Shown here in pieces: positions 17,969 through 27,545 of a stretch of 62,348 nt of DNA. Made by a program: the position numbers and the translations under genes. The notes under the pieces are model-generated. The model made no database searches, was not told where the DNA came from, and saw only the letters and a program-made list of their open reading frames with translations. Every line of letters starts with the position of its first letter. Within the stretch, counting starts at the first letter, position 1. Location of the stretch: positions 1 through 62,348 of the forward strand of contig CAZSVQ010000001.1 in NCBI GenBank assembly GCA_964610345.1, given 5' to 3'. The DNA comes from HK-STAS-PATE-36 sp964610345 (lineage in GTDB: Bacteria; Patescibacteriota; Saccharimonadia; Saccharimonadales; JAGQNJ01).

Positions 17969-18550
17969 TTGAAGCGAGTCGTTTTATTACATGGGACAGA
18001 TGGTAGTCCGGATGAATTATGGTTCCCGTGGTTAAGTGAACAATTTGAGTTAGAAGGCTATAAAGTTTATGCGCCACTTTTGCCGGATAATCATACGCCA
18101 AATAAACAGAAATATGAAAGCTTTTTAAAAGAATCAGGGTGGGATTTTAGTAATAATATAATCGTTGGTCACTCATCGGGTGCAACAACTGTACTAAACT
18201 TACTTACTGAAGAGTGGTTTCCGAATGTAAAAGCAACAATTCTCGTAGGAACTTTTTTAAATGAGCATTTATTAAAACAAGTTAATCCAGACTGGTACGA
18301 TGAAAAGCAGTTTATTGATTTATTTAAAGATTCATACGACATAGGTATGCTTAAAGAAAAATGTCAAAAATATTATTTTGTGCACGGTGATGACGACCCA
18401 TATTGTAGTATTGATGATGCTACGGAATTATGCAAAAAGCTTGGCGGTAAAATGATTATAGTCAATAATGGCGGACATCTTGCATCTAGTTCTGGGATTT
18501 TGGAATTGCCACAAATAATCGAACAGCTTGAAGCTGACGATATTTTATGA
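17969..18550 (+). CDS. Small serine hydrolase (RBBP9/YdeN-like alpha/beta fold)
   Basis: 193 aa. It starts RVVLLHGTDGSP, with the nucleophile elbow GHSSGA (serine about 69), an aspartate in HGDDDPYC (about 139) and a histidine in NNGGHLA (about 168), the order of an alpha/beta-hydrolase triad. The size and motifs fit the RBBP9/YdeN group, whose substrates are unknown. The start is TTG, 3 nt after the recA stop, and the TGA stop overlaps the recX ATG, so it is wedged into the recA-recX unit. Confidence 0.8.
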   Translation: MKRVVLLHGTDGSPDELWFPWLSEQFELEGYKVYAPLLPDNHTPNKQKYESFLKESGWDFSNNIIVGHSSGATTVLNLLTEEWFPNVKATILVGTFLNEHLLKQVNPDWYDEKQFIDLFKDSYDIGMLKEKCQKYYFVHGDDDPYCSIDDATELCKKLGGKMIIVNNGGHLASSSGILELPQIIEQLEADDIL

Positions 18551-19161
18551 AGATCACAGATATTAAACAGCAGGTTAAAAGGGCAGATAGGTACTCTATT
18601 TATATTGATGGAAAATACTCATTTAGTCTGTCCGCAAATGAATTATTAAACCAACATTTAAAAATTGGCCAAGAGTTTAATAGAAGTCAGTACAATGAGG
18701 TGCAACAAAAAGCATTAGAAGACAAAGCTTACATGCGTTCGTTAGACCTATTGGCGCGTCGCTCAAGAAGCGAGTGGGAAATGGAGCAGTATTTAATAAA
18801 GAAAAGTTATGACAACAACACCACAACACGAATACTTAGCAAGTTAAGAAAAAAAGGATTACTTGATGATCTAAAATTTGCTCAAATTTGGGTAGCAGAC
18901 CGGCGAAGACTAAAGAATGTCAGCAAGCGTCGATTACTACAAGAATTACAACAAAAAAGAATTTCTAAGCAAATTATCGTTGAAGTTTTAGACAATGACG
19001 AAACTAACGAACAAGATGTTTTGCGTGAATTAATAATAAAAAAACGTAATCAAACTAGGTATCAAGATAGCCAAAGGCTAACAGCTTACCTTCTCCGTCA
19101 AGGCTTTAATTACGATGACATAAAACTTTCAATCATTGAGTTAAAGATACAGAATAGCTAA
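18547..19161 (+). CDS. recX: RecA regulator RecX
   Basis: 204 aa. Three-helix repeats are visible around ALDLLARRSRSEWEMEQYL-type positions (about 65-85), LRKKGLLDDLKFAQIWVADR (about 98-117) and AYLLRQGFNYDDI (about 180-195). RecX binds RecA filaments and limits or tunes strand exchange. It overlaps the hydrolase gene by 4 bases and belongs to the recA transcript. Confidence 0.9.
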   Translation: MKITDIKQQVKRADRYSIYIDGKYSFSLSANELLNQHLKIGQEFNRSQYNEVQQKALEDKAYMRSLDLLARRSRSEWEMEQYLIKKSYDNNTTTRILSKLRKKGLLDDLKFAQIWVADRRRLKNVSKRRLLQELQQKRISKQIIVEVLDNDETNEQDVLRELIIKKRNQTRYQDSQRLTAYLLRQGFNYDDIKLSIIELKIQNS

Positions 19162-19203
19162 GATCTACTAACTTCATAAAATCTAGATGAGAAACGAGTA
19201 CGA

Positions 19204-19722
19204 TTACGCCATGGCTGGCATTGGAGCTGAATCTTGTGCTGTAGCTTCTCGTATAACAATTTTTTTATCAGTTATTTCTGTGATTTGACTACGGTCTATC
19301 ATAAGCGCCCCACCCGTAAAGCTTTTAATTATTGACTGGCTTACGTGTAGTTTGTGAATTAAATAGGTATCTCTATCCAGGGCAAAGTCCGCTACTTTAC
19401 CTAACTTTCTTTTGTGGTCTGATACTACGTTTTTACCAATTAAATTAAATTTATATGACAATATATCTTTTAAGCGGACTAATTCATCTGGGTGGGTTAG
19501 CGCCTCGTGGTCATCAACTACAAAACCCTCCGGGATAATTTCGCGAATATCTTGAGACAACAAAACCACATGTTTTTTGTCACCAAGGTCAGTAGCATGC
19601 CAGCCCTCAATTTTGAGGTTATTTGGGTTAACAATAAAATCGTTAATTACACCTATTGGCCTGCCAATCCGCAGGCTCATAATATTTTTGCCAATTAACT
19701 GTTGCCCTAAAGTAAGCATCAC
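19204..19722 (-). CDS. Protein with two PRC-barrel domains
   Basis: 172 aa made of two PRC-barrel-like halves: residues about 4-80 (IGRPIGVINDFIVNPNNLKIEGW) and 85-165 (LIGKNVVSDHKRKLGKVADF), with motifs quoted in part. PRC barrels occur in RimM and in photosystem and stress proteins as small binding domains; the ligand here is unknown. It is divergent from tsaE, and only 17 nt separate the starts. Confidence 0.7.
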   Translation of the reverse strand: MMLTLGQQLIGKNIMSLRIGRPIGVINDFIVNPNNLKIEGWHATDLGDKKHVVLLSQDIREIIPEGFVVDDHEALTHPDELVRLKDILSYKFNLIGKNVVSDHKRKLGKVADFALDRDTYLIHKLHVSQSIIKSFTGGALMIDRSQITEITDKKIVIREATAQDSAPMPAMA

Positions 19723-19725
19723 CTT

Positions 19726-19731
19726 TATTAT
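19726..19731 (+). promoter_or_regulatory. TATTAT box before tsaE
   Basis: TATTAT ends 8 nt before the tsaE ATG at 19740, another leaderless-type arrangement. It lies over the start of the divergent PRC-barrel gene. Confidence 0.4.
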
Positions 19732-19739
19732 AAACTAAT

Positions 19740-20195
19740 ATGATACATATTGAACTAAATACTCAAACTGCCGAACAAACTATGGCAATTGCAGAGAGGA
19801 TTGGTCAAAATTTAAAAGGTGGAGAGGTTGTTGAGTTGGTGGCAGATGTTGGGGGAGGCAAAACAACTTTTGTAAGGGGGTTAGCAAAAGGCGCAGGTAG
19901 CAAAAATCACGTATCTAGCCCAACTTTTACAATTAGTAAAGTCTATCAAGCACCAAAGTTTGAGATTGTTCACTTTGACTTTTATCGATTAGAAGAGTCA
20001 GGCTTGATTGAGTATGAGATTCAAGAAGCAATTTTTGACCCTATAACTGTAATAGTTGTTGAGTGGTCAGATGTTATAAAGCACATTTTGCCAGAAGAAA
20101 GGTTAGTTATTTCAATATATCAAACACACGAAGACGAACGGACATTAAGTTTTGCTGCTCAATCTAAATTAAGATATTTATTGGAGGGTGTATGA
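19740..20195 (+). CDS. tsaE: tRNA t6A synthesis ATPase TsaE
   Basis: 151 aa. Walker A is ADVGGGKTTFVRGLAKG (about 36-52), followed by SSPTFTISKVYQ and FDFYRLEE, which are family signatures. TsaE works with TsaB and TsaD to make threonylcarbamoyl-adenosine at position 37 of ANN-decoding tRNAs. It overlaps tsaB by 4 bases. Confidence 0.95.
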   Translation: MIHIELNTQTAEQTMAIAERIGQNLKGGEVVELVADVGGGKTTFVRGLAKGAGSKNHVSSPTFTISKVYQAPKFEIVHFDFYRLEESGLIEYEIQEAIFDPITVIVVEWSDVIKHILPEERLVISIYQTHEDERTLSFAAQSKLRYLLEGV

Positions 20196-20584
20196 TACTA
20201 ACTATTAGAACTGATAATCCACAGGCAGAAGTCGGATTGTTTTTTGACACTGGGCAAAAGCGTCAATATAAAAAATGGCAAGCACATCGGCAGTTGGCGG
20301 AGTCAATTCATAAAGAAATCGATGTTTTGCTTAAAGCAGAATCTAAAACTTGGCAAGACGTATCCGGAATAATTTGCTACAAGGGTCCAGGAAGTTATAC
20401 GGGGTTGCGCATTGGGCTGACGGTAGCAAACGCGCTTAGTTATGGCTTAGGTATACCGATAATTGGCCAAATAGGTACTGATTGGAAAAGGCAGGGAGCT
20501 GAGAGAATTGCGCAAGGAAATAATGAAAATCAAATAGCCCCAGAATACGGTGCCGAACCCCGAATAACTCTTCAGAAAAAGTAA
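20192..20584 (+). CDS. tsaB: t6A synthesis protein TsaB, compact form
   Basis: 130 aa, against about 220-230 aa in E. coli. The N-terminal ASKHA half is present (LTIRTDNPQAEVGLFF, then GPGSYTGLRIGLTVANAL), and the end EYGAEPRITLQKK resembles a normal TsaB C-terminus. The protein therefore seems to lack the middle and second lobe rather than to be cut off. It should be the scaffold partner of TsaD. Coupling to tsaE supports the call. Confidence 0.85.
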   Translation: MILTIRTDNPQAEVGLFFDTGQKRQYKKWQAHRQLAESIHKEIDVLLKAESKTWQDVSGIICYKGPGSYTGLRIGLTVANALSYGLGIPIIGQIGTDWKRQGAERIAQGNNENQIAPEYGAEPRITLQKK

Positions 20585-20735
20585 ATTACTAAAGTTTATA
20601 TATAACAATTCATCAGCAATTACGCTAGCCTTTAAAAATTGATTAATCCATCTTTTAAAACATAAAAAATGTTGACTATAATTTCGGTTATGGTTAACAT
20701 TAAGTTAAATTTAAAAAGAAGAAGGGGTTCAGTTT

Positions 20736-22639
20736 ATGGGTATTAAAACCTTTGGTAGAATTGGATTAGCAAGTTTATTAATAATTTCACAGTTTGTTGG
20801 TATAGCTAGTCTTACTTTAAAAAATCTTATGCTGCTAGTATTGAGCCAGATGGTCCTATCAAAAAAGTAATCGTAACATATAAAGATATTTCAGGTCTTC
20901 AAGCAGAGACAATAGAAGAGCAACGTGAATTGGTTAGGTACCAAAAAAACCAATTAATGGTTGAGCAAATCCAAACGGAAGGGTATAAAAAGATTGTACG
21001 TAACTTGAACAATATTCCAGTTTCAATTATGGATGTAGACGCTGCAGGCGAAGCATCTTTAAAGGCATCCGATAAAGTAGTTTCAGTGGTTGAAGAAAAA
21101 TATATGAAATCAACACTAAAAGATACGATACCATTCTTAGGAGGTTCAGCTTCGACAGGATTTAGTGACGGGTTTTCAAGTTATACCGGAAACGGGCAGA
21201 TTGTTGCTGTGATAGATGAAGGTTTTAATGAGCCTCATCCAATGCTAGATGGTTCTTTCACTAATGAGTTATGTTTAAGCGAATCATACCAAGAATACCT
21301 TAATGCTATAGTAGAAAGCGCATGCCCTGGTTCTGCTACTGAGTCTGAAGCGACAGGTTCGACACTACCCAACACTTCTAGTAATAATCATGGCTCAAGT
21401 GTTTCTAGTGCAGCTGTTGGTCGTCATGTTACGGCAGGGCCAGATCATTATTCTGGAGTTGCCAAGGCTTCGGACATTTATCCCGTTAAAATTGTGATGA
21501 AAGTAACTGAAAAATCTGGGTATGATTTGTGTGATGATAGTGTCCCAACTTTATCTGTTTGTTATCTTCTTGCAATGTCAGTAGTTCTTACAGCACTCGA
21601 TAAAATAATTGATTTATCAAATGATGGAACATTGGGCAAGCCAATCGCAGCTATTAATGCAAGTTTTGGATCAGAAGATTTCTATAGTAACGAATCAGCA
21701 TGCGATGCAGCAAATATTGGATATGCGGAAGCATTTGCTAGTCTAAAACTTGCAAATATTGCTCCTATAGTGGCAGCTGGCAATAGCGGAGATGGTGTTA
21801 ATCAAGATAAATTGGGTTCACCTGCATGCGTCACCAATGCAATAGGTGTCTCATCAAGCACCAGAAGTGATACAATGGCGTATTATTCTAATGCTGGCAC
21901 ACTAACTGATTTAGTAGCGCCTGGTGGCGATATGAGTGGATCGGGCGACGGAGGTATTATTTTGGCAGGTGATGGATCAAGCATGTCTGCAATGCAAGGC
22001 ACATCGTTTGCAGCTCCTATAGTCGCCGGTGCTTATGCAGTTATGCGTGAGCAAAATCCAACAATTTCTGTCGATACTGTACTTAGGGTGTTCCAAGAAA
22101 CTGGTGCTAATGTTGTTGAAAATAGAGCAGGATACACAGCCATTACTCACAAAAGGCTTGCTCTTGCCAGTGCTCTAGCAGCATCTACTGATCTTCCTTC
22201 TATTACATCCGTAACGCCACAAGGATCATCTTTTAGTGATGGCGATACAGTAAGTCTTGATATTGTGGCTCCAAATGCTGTTTCTTGTTCACAGGTTGGA
22301 GGAGCAGGCACAGCATCAATATCAAGTGGTCAAGGAACTATGGATATTACAATAGGCGGCGGAACTCAAAGTTATTTAATTGAATGTATTGACTCAAATA
22401 ATTATGCGGCTCGTTTTTCGATTACATTAGCAGCTTCAGGTAGTAGCGGAATTCCTGGATCTGAAAATGTGGGATCTAACGGTCAGGTTTTGGGCTCTAT
22501 CACTCCAGGTACACCTAATACGGGGTTTCAGCGTTTATTTAGGCAGAATATCCTACTAACGCTAGCGCTAACATTTGCTTCATCGGGTCTAATAATTTAC
22601 TTAGCAATAAACAGAAAAAAACTTACATCAAATAAATAG
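20736..22639 (+). CDS. Secreted S8 subtilase with PNTG-type C-terminal anchor; frameshift in the signal peptide region
   Basis: A purine-rich ribosome site precedes ATG 20736 and a clear signal peptide (MGIKTFGRIGLASLLI...). That frame stops soon after an A6 run at 20819-20824. Adding one A there joins it to ...KSYAASIEPDG and the long frame, which otherwise opens only at TTG 20930. Numbered from 20930, the catalytic residues are D96 (VAVIDEG), H154 (NNHGSS), N285 (AAGNSG) and S359 (GTSFAAP). The C-terminus has TPNTG, a membrane helix and a lysine-rich tail, a likely sorting signal for the sortase at 24642. The shift may be an assembly error, phase variation or slippage. Confidence 0.8.
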
Positions 22640-22827
22640 TTATAAGAGAACAATAATCTTGAATTTCGAAAATATGCTTATTTTTTCAAAAGAATGCAAA
22701 AATGTACCAAAGTTAGAATTCTGCAAAATAGTAAATTCTAAGTAATTTGTAAAAAGCATTAATATTTAGTAAAAATGCATACTGTGAAATATAGTTGTAA
22801 CTAAAACCACAAAAATACATAAAAAAC

Positions 22828-22856
22828 TTGACAAAAATACACTTTAACCATAAGCT
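22828..22856 (+). promoter_or_regulatory. Possible promoter of the autotransporter-like gene
   Basis: TTGACA (22828-22833) with a poor -10 (TAAGCT) 17 nt later, before a leader with the ribosome site AGAGGAG at 22884-22890. Confidence 0.35.
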
Positions 22857-22899
22857 CATAGTAGCGTACTTTAAACAACAAAAAGAGGAGAACAAAAAC

Positions 22900-24582
22900 G
22901 TGAAAACAAACAAACTTCTATTAGCTTTTGGTACATTTAGTATCGCTTTGCTTGCCGCACTTACGTTTACTAAAGCTAATGCTTTCGCTGCAGCTAGAAC
23001 ATGGGATGGCGGTGGCTCAGACGATAACTTTAGTACCGCTGCAAATTGGGACGCCGACACAATGCCTGTTAGTGGTGACAGTATTATTTTGCCGCTTGAC
23101 ATGGTGTTTGCAGGTTGTACTGGCAATACCCCAATTAATTTAAATAATGATTTAGACTCTTCTACAATTACACTCACAGGTGTTACAGTAAATAGTTCAA
23201 AGCCAGAAGGTTGTGTTGCGGATGCTACTATAAATGGCAATACAATTAAAACTTCAGGCAATGTTATTGGAGCTGGATGGAGTGCAATATTTAATACTAA
23301 CATAGAAACAGCTGGTAATATCACAATTGAAAATATAAGAGCGTCAGCTGATTTAATTATCGGGACCAATAACGTAACTGTGGAAGAAAGTTATTTTGAT
23401 GGTGTCTCTGGCTCAGGTAGTTTAACTTTAGATAGTGATGGTATGGGTGGTGGCGGTGGTGGTGACTGCTCTGCACAGGCGCAACCTAATCCATTTGGTG
23501 GTGATGGTTCTGGGTTTAGCGGGCCAATAATAATTACGGGTCATGCCAATATTATAGTTACATCTCGAGACGGGGATGTCGCAAGGCATGCATCAAGCAT
23601 AACAGTAGATGGTGGCAATAGCGGTGTATCATTTAATACTGATAATGGTAATAACCTAAGTTACAGTAAAAACATAACAATTAACGGTGGATATTTATCT
23701 GCATCACAATCATATGATGAAGCTTGCAACTATCCGATTAATATTACAAATGTAGAGTTGACAGGTAATATCACAATTAATGCTACTACTACCGTAAATT
23801 TATATAAAGCAAACTTAAACTTTACAGGTTCGTTGAACGGAAAAGAAAATATAGCATTGCAAACTGGACAATCAGGAACAATATCATATCCTGATGGTTC
23901 AACTCAGAAAAGTGAAATGAAAGTGGTAACAATTGATAGCACTGATAATTGTATGGATGCTTGGATAGGATCTTCGGTAAACGCAAAATTGATTATGAAT
24001 ATTGACTGCTCTGAGTCGGTTGGATTTAGTGCTGATTATCCATTTAGCATATATGGGATATTTGCGGGAGTTGGTAAAATAGGCCATGTTAAAATAGAAA
24101 ACGGTGGGAAAATTGCACCCGGTTTGAGCCCAGGAACGTTAACTACTGGTAATATCGAATGGGTAGAAGGCTCTACATACGAATTTGAAATAGGCAAAGA
24201 CGGTGCAGATAAAATCGTTGCAAATGGCACAGTAACGCTCGGTAACGGAACATTAAGCGTATTGCGATATCAAGATTACGCTCCAAAATCCGGTGATGTT
24301 TATACAATAATCGAGAACGATGGATCTGACGCAGTTAGTGGAACATTTAAGGATTTGCCAGAAGGTGCAACTTTTACCACAGCAGACGGAGCAGTTTACA
24401 GAATTAATTATGTAGGCGGTGATGGTAACGACATAATTTTAACAGTTGTTGGCGCGCCAAAAGTCCCAAATACAGGTTCAGAGTTGATTAAAAATAATCC
24501 TATGGCAACTTTTGCAGTTACAACAATTGCTGCTTTAATAGTTGGAGCTATTGCAAGAAAGCGCGCTATACTTAGCAAATAA
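22900..24582 (+). CDS. Secreted autotransporter-passenger-like surface protein with PNTG anchor
   Basis: The start is placed at GTG 22900 because AGAGGAG precedes it and a clean signal peptide follows (MKTNKLLLAFGTF, cleavage near ANAFA); the frame itself is open further upstream. The mature protein begins with TWDGGGSDDNFSTAANW, a motif of passenger-type beta-helix proteins. Residues about 90-400 are rich in short NITI/GNIT repeats as in a beta-helix, and near the end come DVYTIIENDG and YVGGDGNDIILTV, again passenger-type. The last 35 residues are VPNTG, a spacer, a membrane helix and RKR: a sortase-type anchor. The sortase gene is next. Confidence 0.75.
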   Translation: MKTNKLLLAFGTFSIALLAALTFTKANAFAAARTWDGGGSDDNFSTAANWDADTMPVSGDSIILPLDMVFAGCTGNTPINLNNDLDSSTITLTGVTVNSSKPEGCVADATINGNTIKTSGNVIGAGWSAIFNTNIETAGNITIENIRASADLIIGTNNVTVEESYFDGVSGSGSLTLDSDGMGGGGGGDCSAQAQPNPFGGDGSGFSGPIIITGHANIIVTSRDGDVARHASSITVDGGNSGVSFNTDNGNNLSYSKNITINGGYLSASQSYDEACNYPINITNVELTGNITINATTTVNLYKANLNFTGSLNGKENIALQTGQSGTISYPDGSTQKSEMKVVTIDSTDNCMDAWIGSSVNAKLIMNIDCSESVGFSADYPFSIYGIFAGVGKIGHVKIENGGKIAPGLSPGTLTTGNIEWVEGSTYEFEIGKDGADKIVANGTVTLGNGTLSVLRYQDYAPKSGDVYTIIENDGSDAVSGTFKDLPEGATFTTADGAVYRINYVGGDGNDIILTVVGAPKVPNTGSELIKNNPMATFAVTTIAALIVGAIARKRAILSK

Positions 24583-24592
24583 CAACAAAAAA

Positions 24593-24609
24593 CCCAATTA
24601 TTGATTGGG
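24593..24609 (-). terminator. Hairpin with U-tract on the - strand
   Basis: CCCAAT-TATTG-ATTGGG preceded by an A run, so it reads as a terminator only for leftward transcripts, although both flanking genes go rightward. It may protect the mRNA 3' end or stop antisense transcription. Confidence 0.35.
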
Positions 24610-24641
24610 CAAACAAATAATAAAACGGATACAAAAACAAA

Positions 24642-25736
24642 ATGTTAAAACTTGATTCAATTGAAATGTCTAGCCGATTAAAAACATATAATTCTCGGTC
24701 AGTTAAGAGGGTAGAGCCACGTAGTCGGGTTAATCACTTAACTAAGCGAGTCGGTATGGATGTCTGGGAGCCAGCGTTAAAGGACGTAGTTTTTAATAAT
24801 ACTACCGAATCACCTAAAAACACAAAGCACACAACTGACATTAGTGTTAATAATATTGGTACATCTAAAATTACAGATGTTCAAAACCGCTCAAGTTTTA
24901 CACCTCGCACCATAAGCCCAAATAAATACATTAACAAAGAGTCGAATAATATAAGCGATTTAGAAGCAGACAGTATGTTCCGTAAACTTGATTTTTCAGC
25001 TTCAGCCAGTGATTGGAAAAAACAAAAAAAATCAAACTTTAATTTTGGTAAATCAAATATAACTAAAGCTGGATTTAAAAATTTTGCATTATATGGAATG
25101 GCCGTAACGGTATTTTTATTTGGCGTGGCAGCAGCGATGAATTCATTTATGACCGATAAAAAGATAGTAGAAGCAGCGGCAAAACCACAAGAATCAAGTG
25201 ATCAAGAAGAATTTGGGGGTGCGACAGACGATGCTAGTGACGAATCAAAAACAGATGTAGGAGCATATAAAGTAGCACCAGATATGCCTAGAGTAATATA
25301 CATACCAAAACTAAAGGTAAACGCAAGAGTAACAAAAATGGGTATAAAAAATGACGGATCATTAGAAGCGCCAAAAAATGTACATGATGCAGGTTGGTAT
25401 AAAAATAGCTCAAAACCCGGTAGCCCTGGTGGAGCATCTTTGATCGATGGTCATGTATCTGGGCCAACCCAAAAAGGGGTATTCTATAAGATTGAAACAT
25501 TAAAGTCTGGTGATGTAATCACGATAGAACGTGGCGATGGTAGTAAATTAGAATACAGTGTTGTCAAGACAGAAGTTGCTAAAGCAACTGAAACTGATAT
25601 GGCAAAAATGATGTTGCCTGTTACAGTCGGTAAGCACGGGCTAAACTTAATTACTTGCACTGGTAAGTTTGACTCATCCACCAAAACCTACGAAGACCGA
25701 GCACTTGTTTATGCAGAGTTTGTAAAAGCTTACTAA
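24642..25736 (+). CDS. Sortase with long cytoplasmic N-terminal extension
   Basis: 364 aa. Residues 1-148 are polar, basic and low in complexity; a membrane helix (about 149-168) and an acidic linker follow; the sortase barrel spans about 215-364. The catalytic residues are H271 (IDGHVSG), C339 (NLITCTG) and R353 (YEDRALVY). Sortases join surface proteins to the cell envelope at an LPXTG-like motif. The two genes before it encode proteins ending in PNTG, helix and basic tail, so they are probable substrates. The 148-residue extension is unusual: most sortases begin with the helix or signal. Confidence 0.88.
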   Translation: MLKLDSIEMSSRLKTYNSRSVKRVEPRSRVNHLTKRVGMDVWEPALKDVVFNNTTESPKNTKHTTDISVNNIGTSKITDVQNRSSFTPRTISPNKYINKESNNISDLEADSMFRKLDFSASASDWKKQKKSNFNFGKSNITKAGFKNFALYGMAVTVFLFGVAAAMNSFMTDKKIVEAAAKPQESSDQEEFGGATDDASDESKTDVGAYKVAPDMPRVIYIPKLKVNARVTKMGIKNDGSLEAPKNVHDAGWYKNSSKPGSPGGASLIDGHVSGPTQKGVFYKIETLKSGDVITIERGDGSKLEYSVVKTEVAKATETDMAKMMLPVTVGKHGLNLITCTGKFDSSTKTYEDRALVYAEFVKAY

Positions 25737-25763
25737 ATGTTAGGTTAAACTAATTGATTGCAG

Positions 25764-25769
25764 TATAAT
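25764..25769 (+). promoter_or_regulatory. TATAAT box, possible rny promoter with a long leader
   Basis: TATAAT about 230 nt before the RNase Y ATG. The intervening 25770-26000 holds no gene; it may be a long 5' untranslated region. Confidence 0.4.
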
Positions 25770-26000
25770 CTGGCATAGGATTAGAGTTTTCAAAAAACAA
25801 ATCCGATTAATTAATTGATTTATAAATTTTGGTTGGTCATAAAGAAGTGATAGTGATTGAACCAATCAGAGTTTTGAATGCATATTCAGTGCAAAGGCTT
25901 AAACTAGGGCTATAAATTTAAAAACTTTAAATCTAAAAGTAATCATACAAATAAAAAACTTAAGATTACTAACACTGAAGGTGCGAGAAAGGAAAAACAG

Positions 26001-27515
26001 ATGGAACCAATCACCATAGTATTACTTGTGGCTGGTCTTGCTGCTGGTTTTGGTGGTAATGTCCTTATTACGCGCCAAAAAGCTGGCAAAGCTGAGGACG
26101 TTGCTAAAAAAGAAGTAGAAAAAGCCAAAAAAGAAGCACGTAAAATCGTGCAAGACGCCCGCGATGATGCAACTAAAATAGCGGATGAAGCTCGCAAAGA
26201 AGAGCAAACCAGACGTCGAGAGTTTAAAGATATAGAAAAGCGTTTACTAGACCGCGAAGAGTCACTAGATAAAAAATTAGATCAACTAGATAAACGCAAT
26301 GAGAATTTGCGCAAAAGTGAAGATGAAGTAGAAGGGCTCAAGGATGAAATCCGCAAAATCCGTACCAAACAGCAAGAAAAGCTTGAGAAAGTTGCTAAGT
26401 TAAGTAAGTCTGACGCAGCTGATAAATTAATGCAAATGACTGAACGCGACATTAAAGCAGATTTAACTGGCTTGGTTGCAAAACTGCAAACAGAAGCTCA
26501 GGAACAAGCAGAAGAAAAAGCTGGTGTGATTATCGTAAGTGCTATGGAGCGCATGGCAAGCGAAGTCACAGCTGAACGTACAATCACAAGTGTCAAGCTT
26601 GAGGATGAAGAGATGAAAGGTCGTATAATCGGCAAAGAAGGCCGGAATATTCAAGCGCTACAGCGGGCAACTGGTGTAGATATTATGGTAGACGACACGC
26701 CAGGTTATATTGTACTTTCTAGCTTTGATCCTGTGCGCCGTGAGGTAGCTCGCCAAGCTGTAGAAATGTTGCTCAAAGATGGTCGTGTCCATCCGGGGCG
26801 GATTGAAGAAGTGGTTGAAAAAGCTCAAAAGAACGTTCAAAAAGATGTTTTGCGCGCAGGTGAGGACGCTGCTCGTGAAGTAGGTATAATTGGTATGCCA
26901 AAAGAGATTTTGCAAATTTTGGGTGAATTAAAGTACAGGACATCTTATGGCCAGAATGTCTTAAAGCATAGCACCGAAATGGCTCACATCGCAGGTATTA
27001 TTGCAGAAGAAGTTGGTGCCGATGTAAAAACTGCAAAATATGCGGCGTTAGTTCATGACATTGGCAAGGCTCTAACTCATAAGGTTGAGGGCAAGCACCA
27101 CCATATAAGTGGAGAAATTTTACGTAAATATGGCGCTCCAGAAGAAGTAGCTTTGGCCGCAGAACAGCACCACGATGACGTAGAAGCAACCACAACCGAG
27201 GCTTTGATTGTTAGGGTGGTTGATGCGATTAGTGCGGCTCGCCCTGGTGCTCGTAATATCAGCGCAGAGAATTTTGCAGAGCGCATGAAAGAATTAGAAA
27301 ACGTTGCTAACAGCTTTGGTGGGATAGAAAAGTCGTACGCTATTAGTGCCGGGCGTGAGGTACGAGTTTTTGTTAAACCACAAAGCATTGATGATTTGTC
27401 GGCCATAAAACTCGCCCGCGATATCGCAACCAAGATTGAAAGCACCATGCAATACCCTGGCACCATCAAGGTTAATGTGATCCGCGAAACGCGCGCCATA
27501 GAATTTGCTAAATAA
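26001..27515 (+). CDS. rny: Ribonuclease Y
   Basis: 504 aa endoribonuclease that starts mRNA decay from the membrane. The N-terminal helix (about 4-22) is followed by a long charged coiled coil (about 30-190), a KH domain (about 195-260, GRIIGKEGRNIQALQ) and an HD domain (about 320-415) with LVHDIGKALTH and EQHHDD metal ligands. The order and length match Bacillus RNase Y. A GAAAGGA site precedes the ATG. Confidence 0.96.
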   Translation: MEPITIVLLVAGLAAGFGGNVLITRQKAGKAEDVAKKEVEKAKKEARKIVQDARDDATKIADEARKEEQTRRREFKDIEKRLLDREESLDKKLDQLDKRNENLRKSEDEVEGLKDEIRKIRTKQQEKLEKVAKLSKSDAADKLMQMTERDIKADLTGLVAKLQTEAQEQAEEKAGVIIVSAMERMASEVTAERTITSVKLEDEEMKGRIIGKEGRNIQALQRATGVDIMVDDTPGYIVLSSFDPVRREVARQAVEMLLKDGRVHPGRIEEVVEKAQKNVQKDVLRAGEDAAREVGIIGMPKEILQILGELKYRTSYGQNVLKHSTEMAHIAGIIAEEVGADVKTAKYAALVHDIGKALTHKVEGKHHHISGEILRKYGAPEEVALAAEQHHDDVEATTTEALIVRVVDAISAARPGARNISAENFAERMKELENVANSFGGIEKSYAISAGREVRVFVKPQSIDDLSAIKLARDIATKIESTMQYPGTIKVNVIRETRAIEFAK

Positions 27516-27545
27516 ACTCAAGCTCTTAGTGTAAAATATTAGTAG

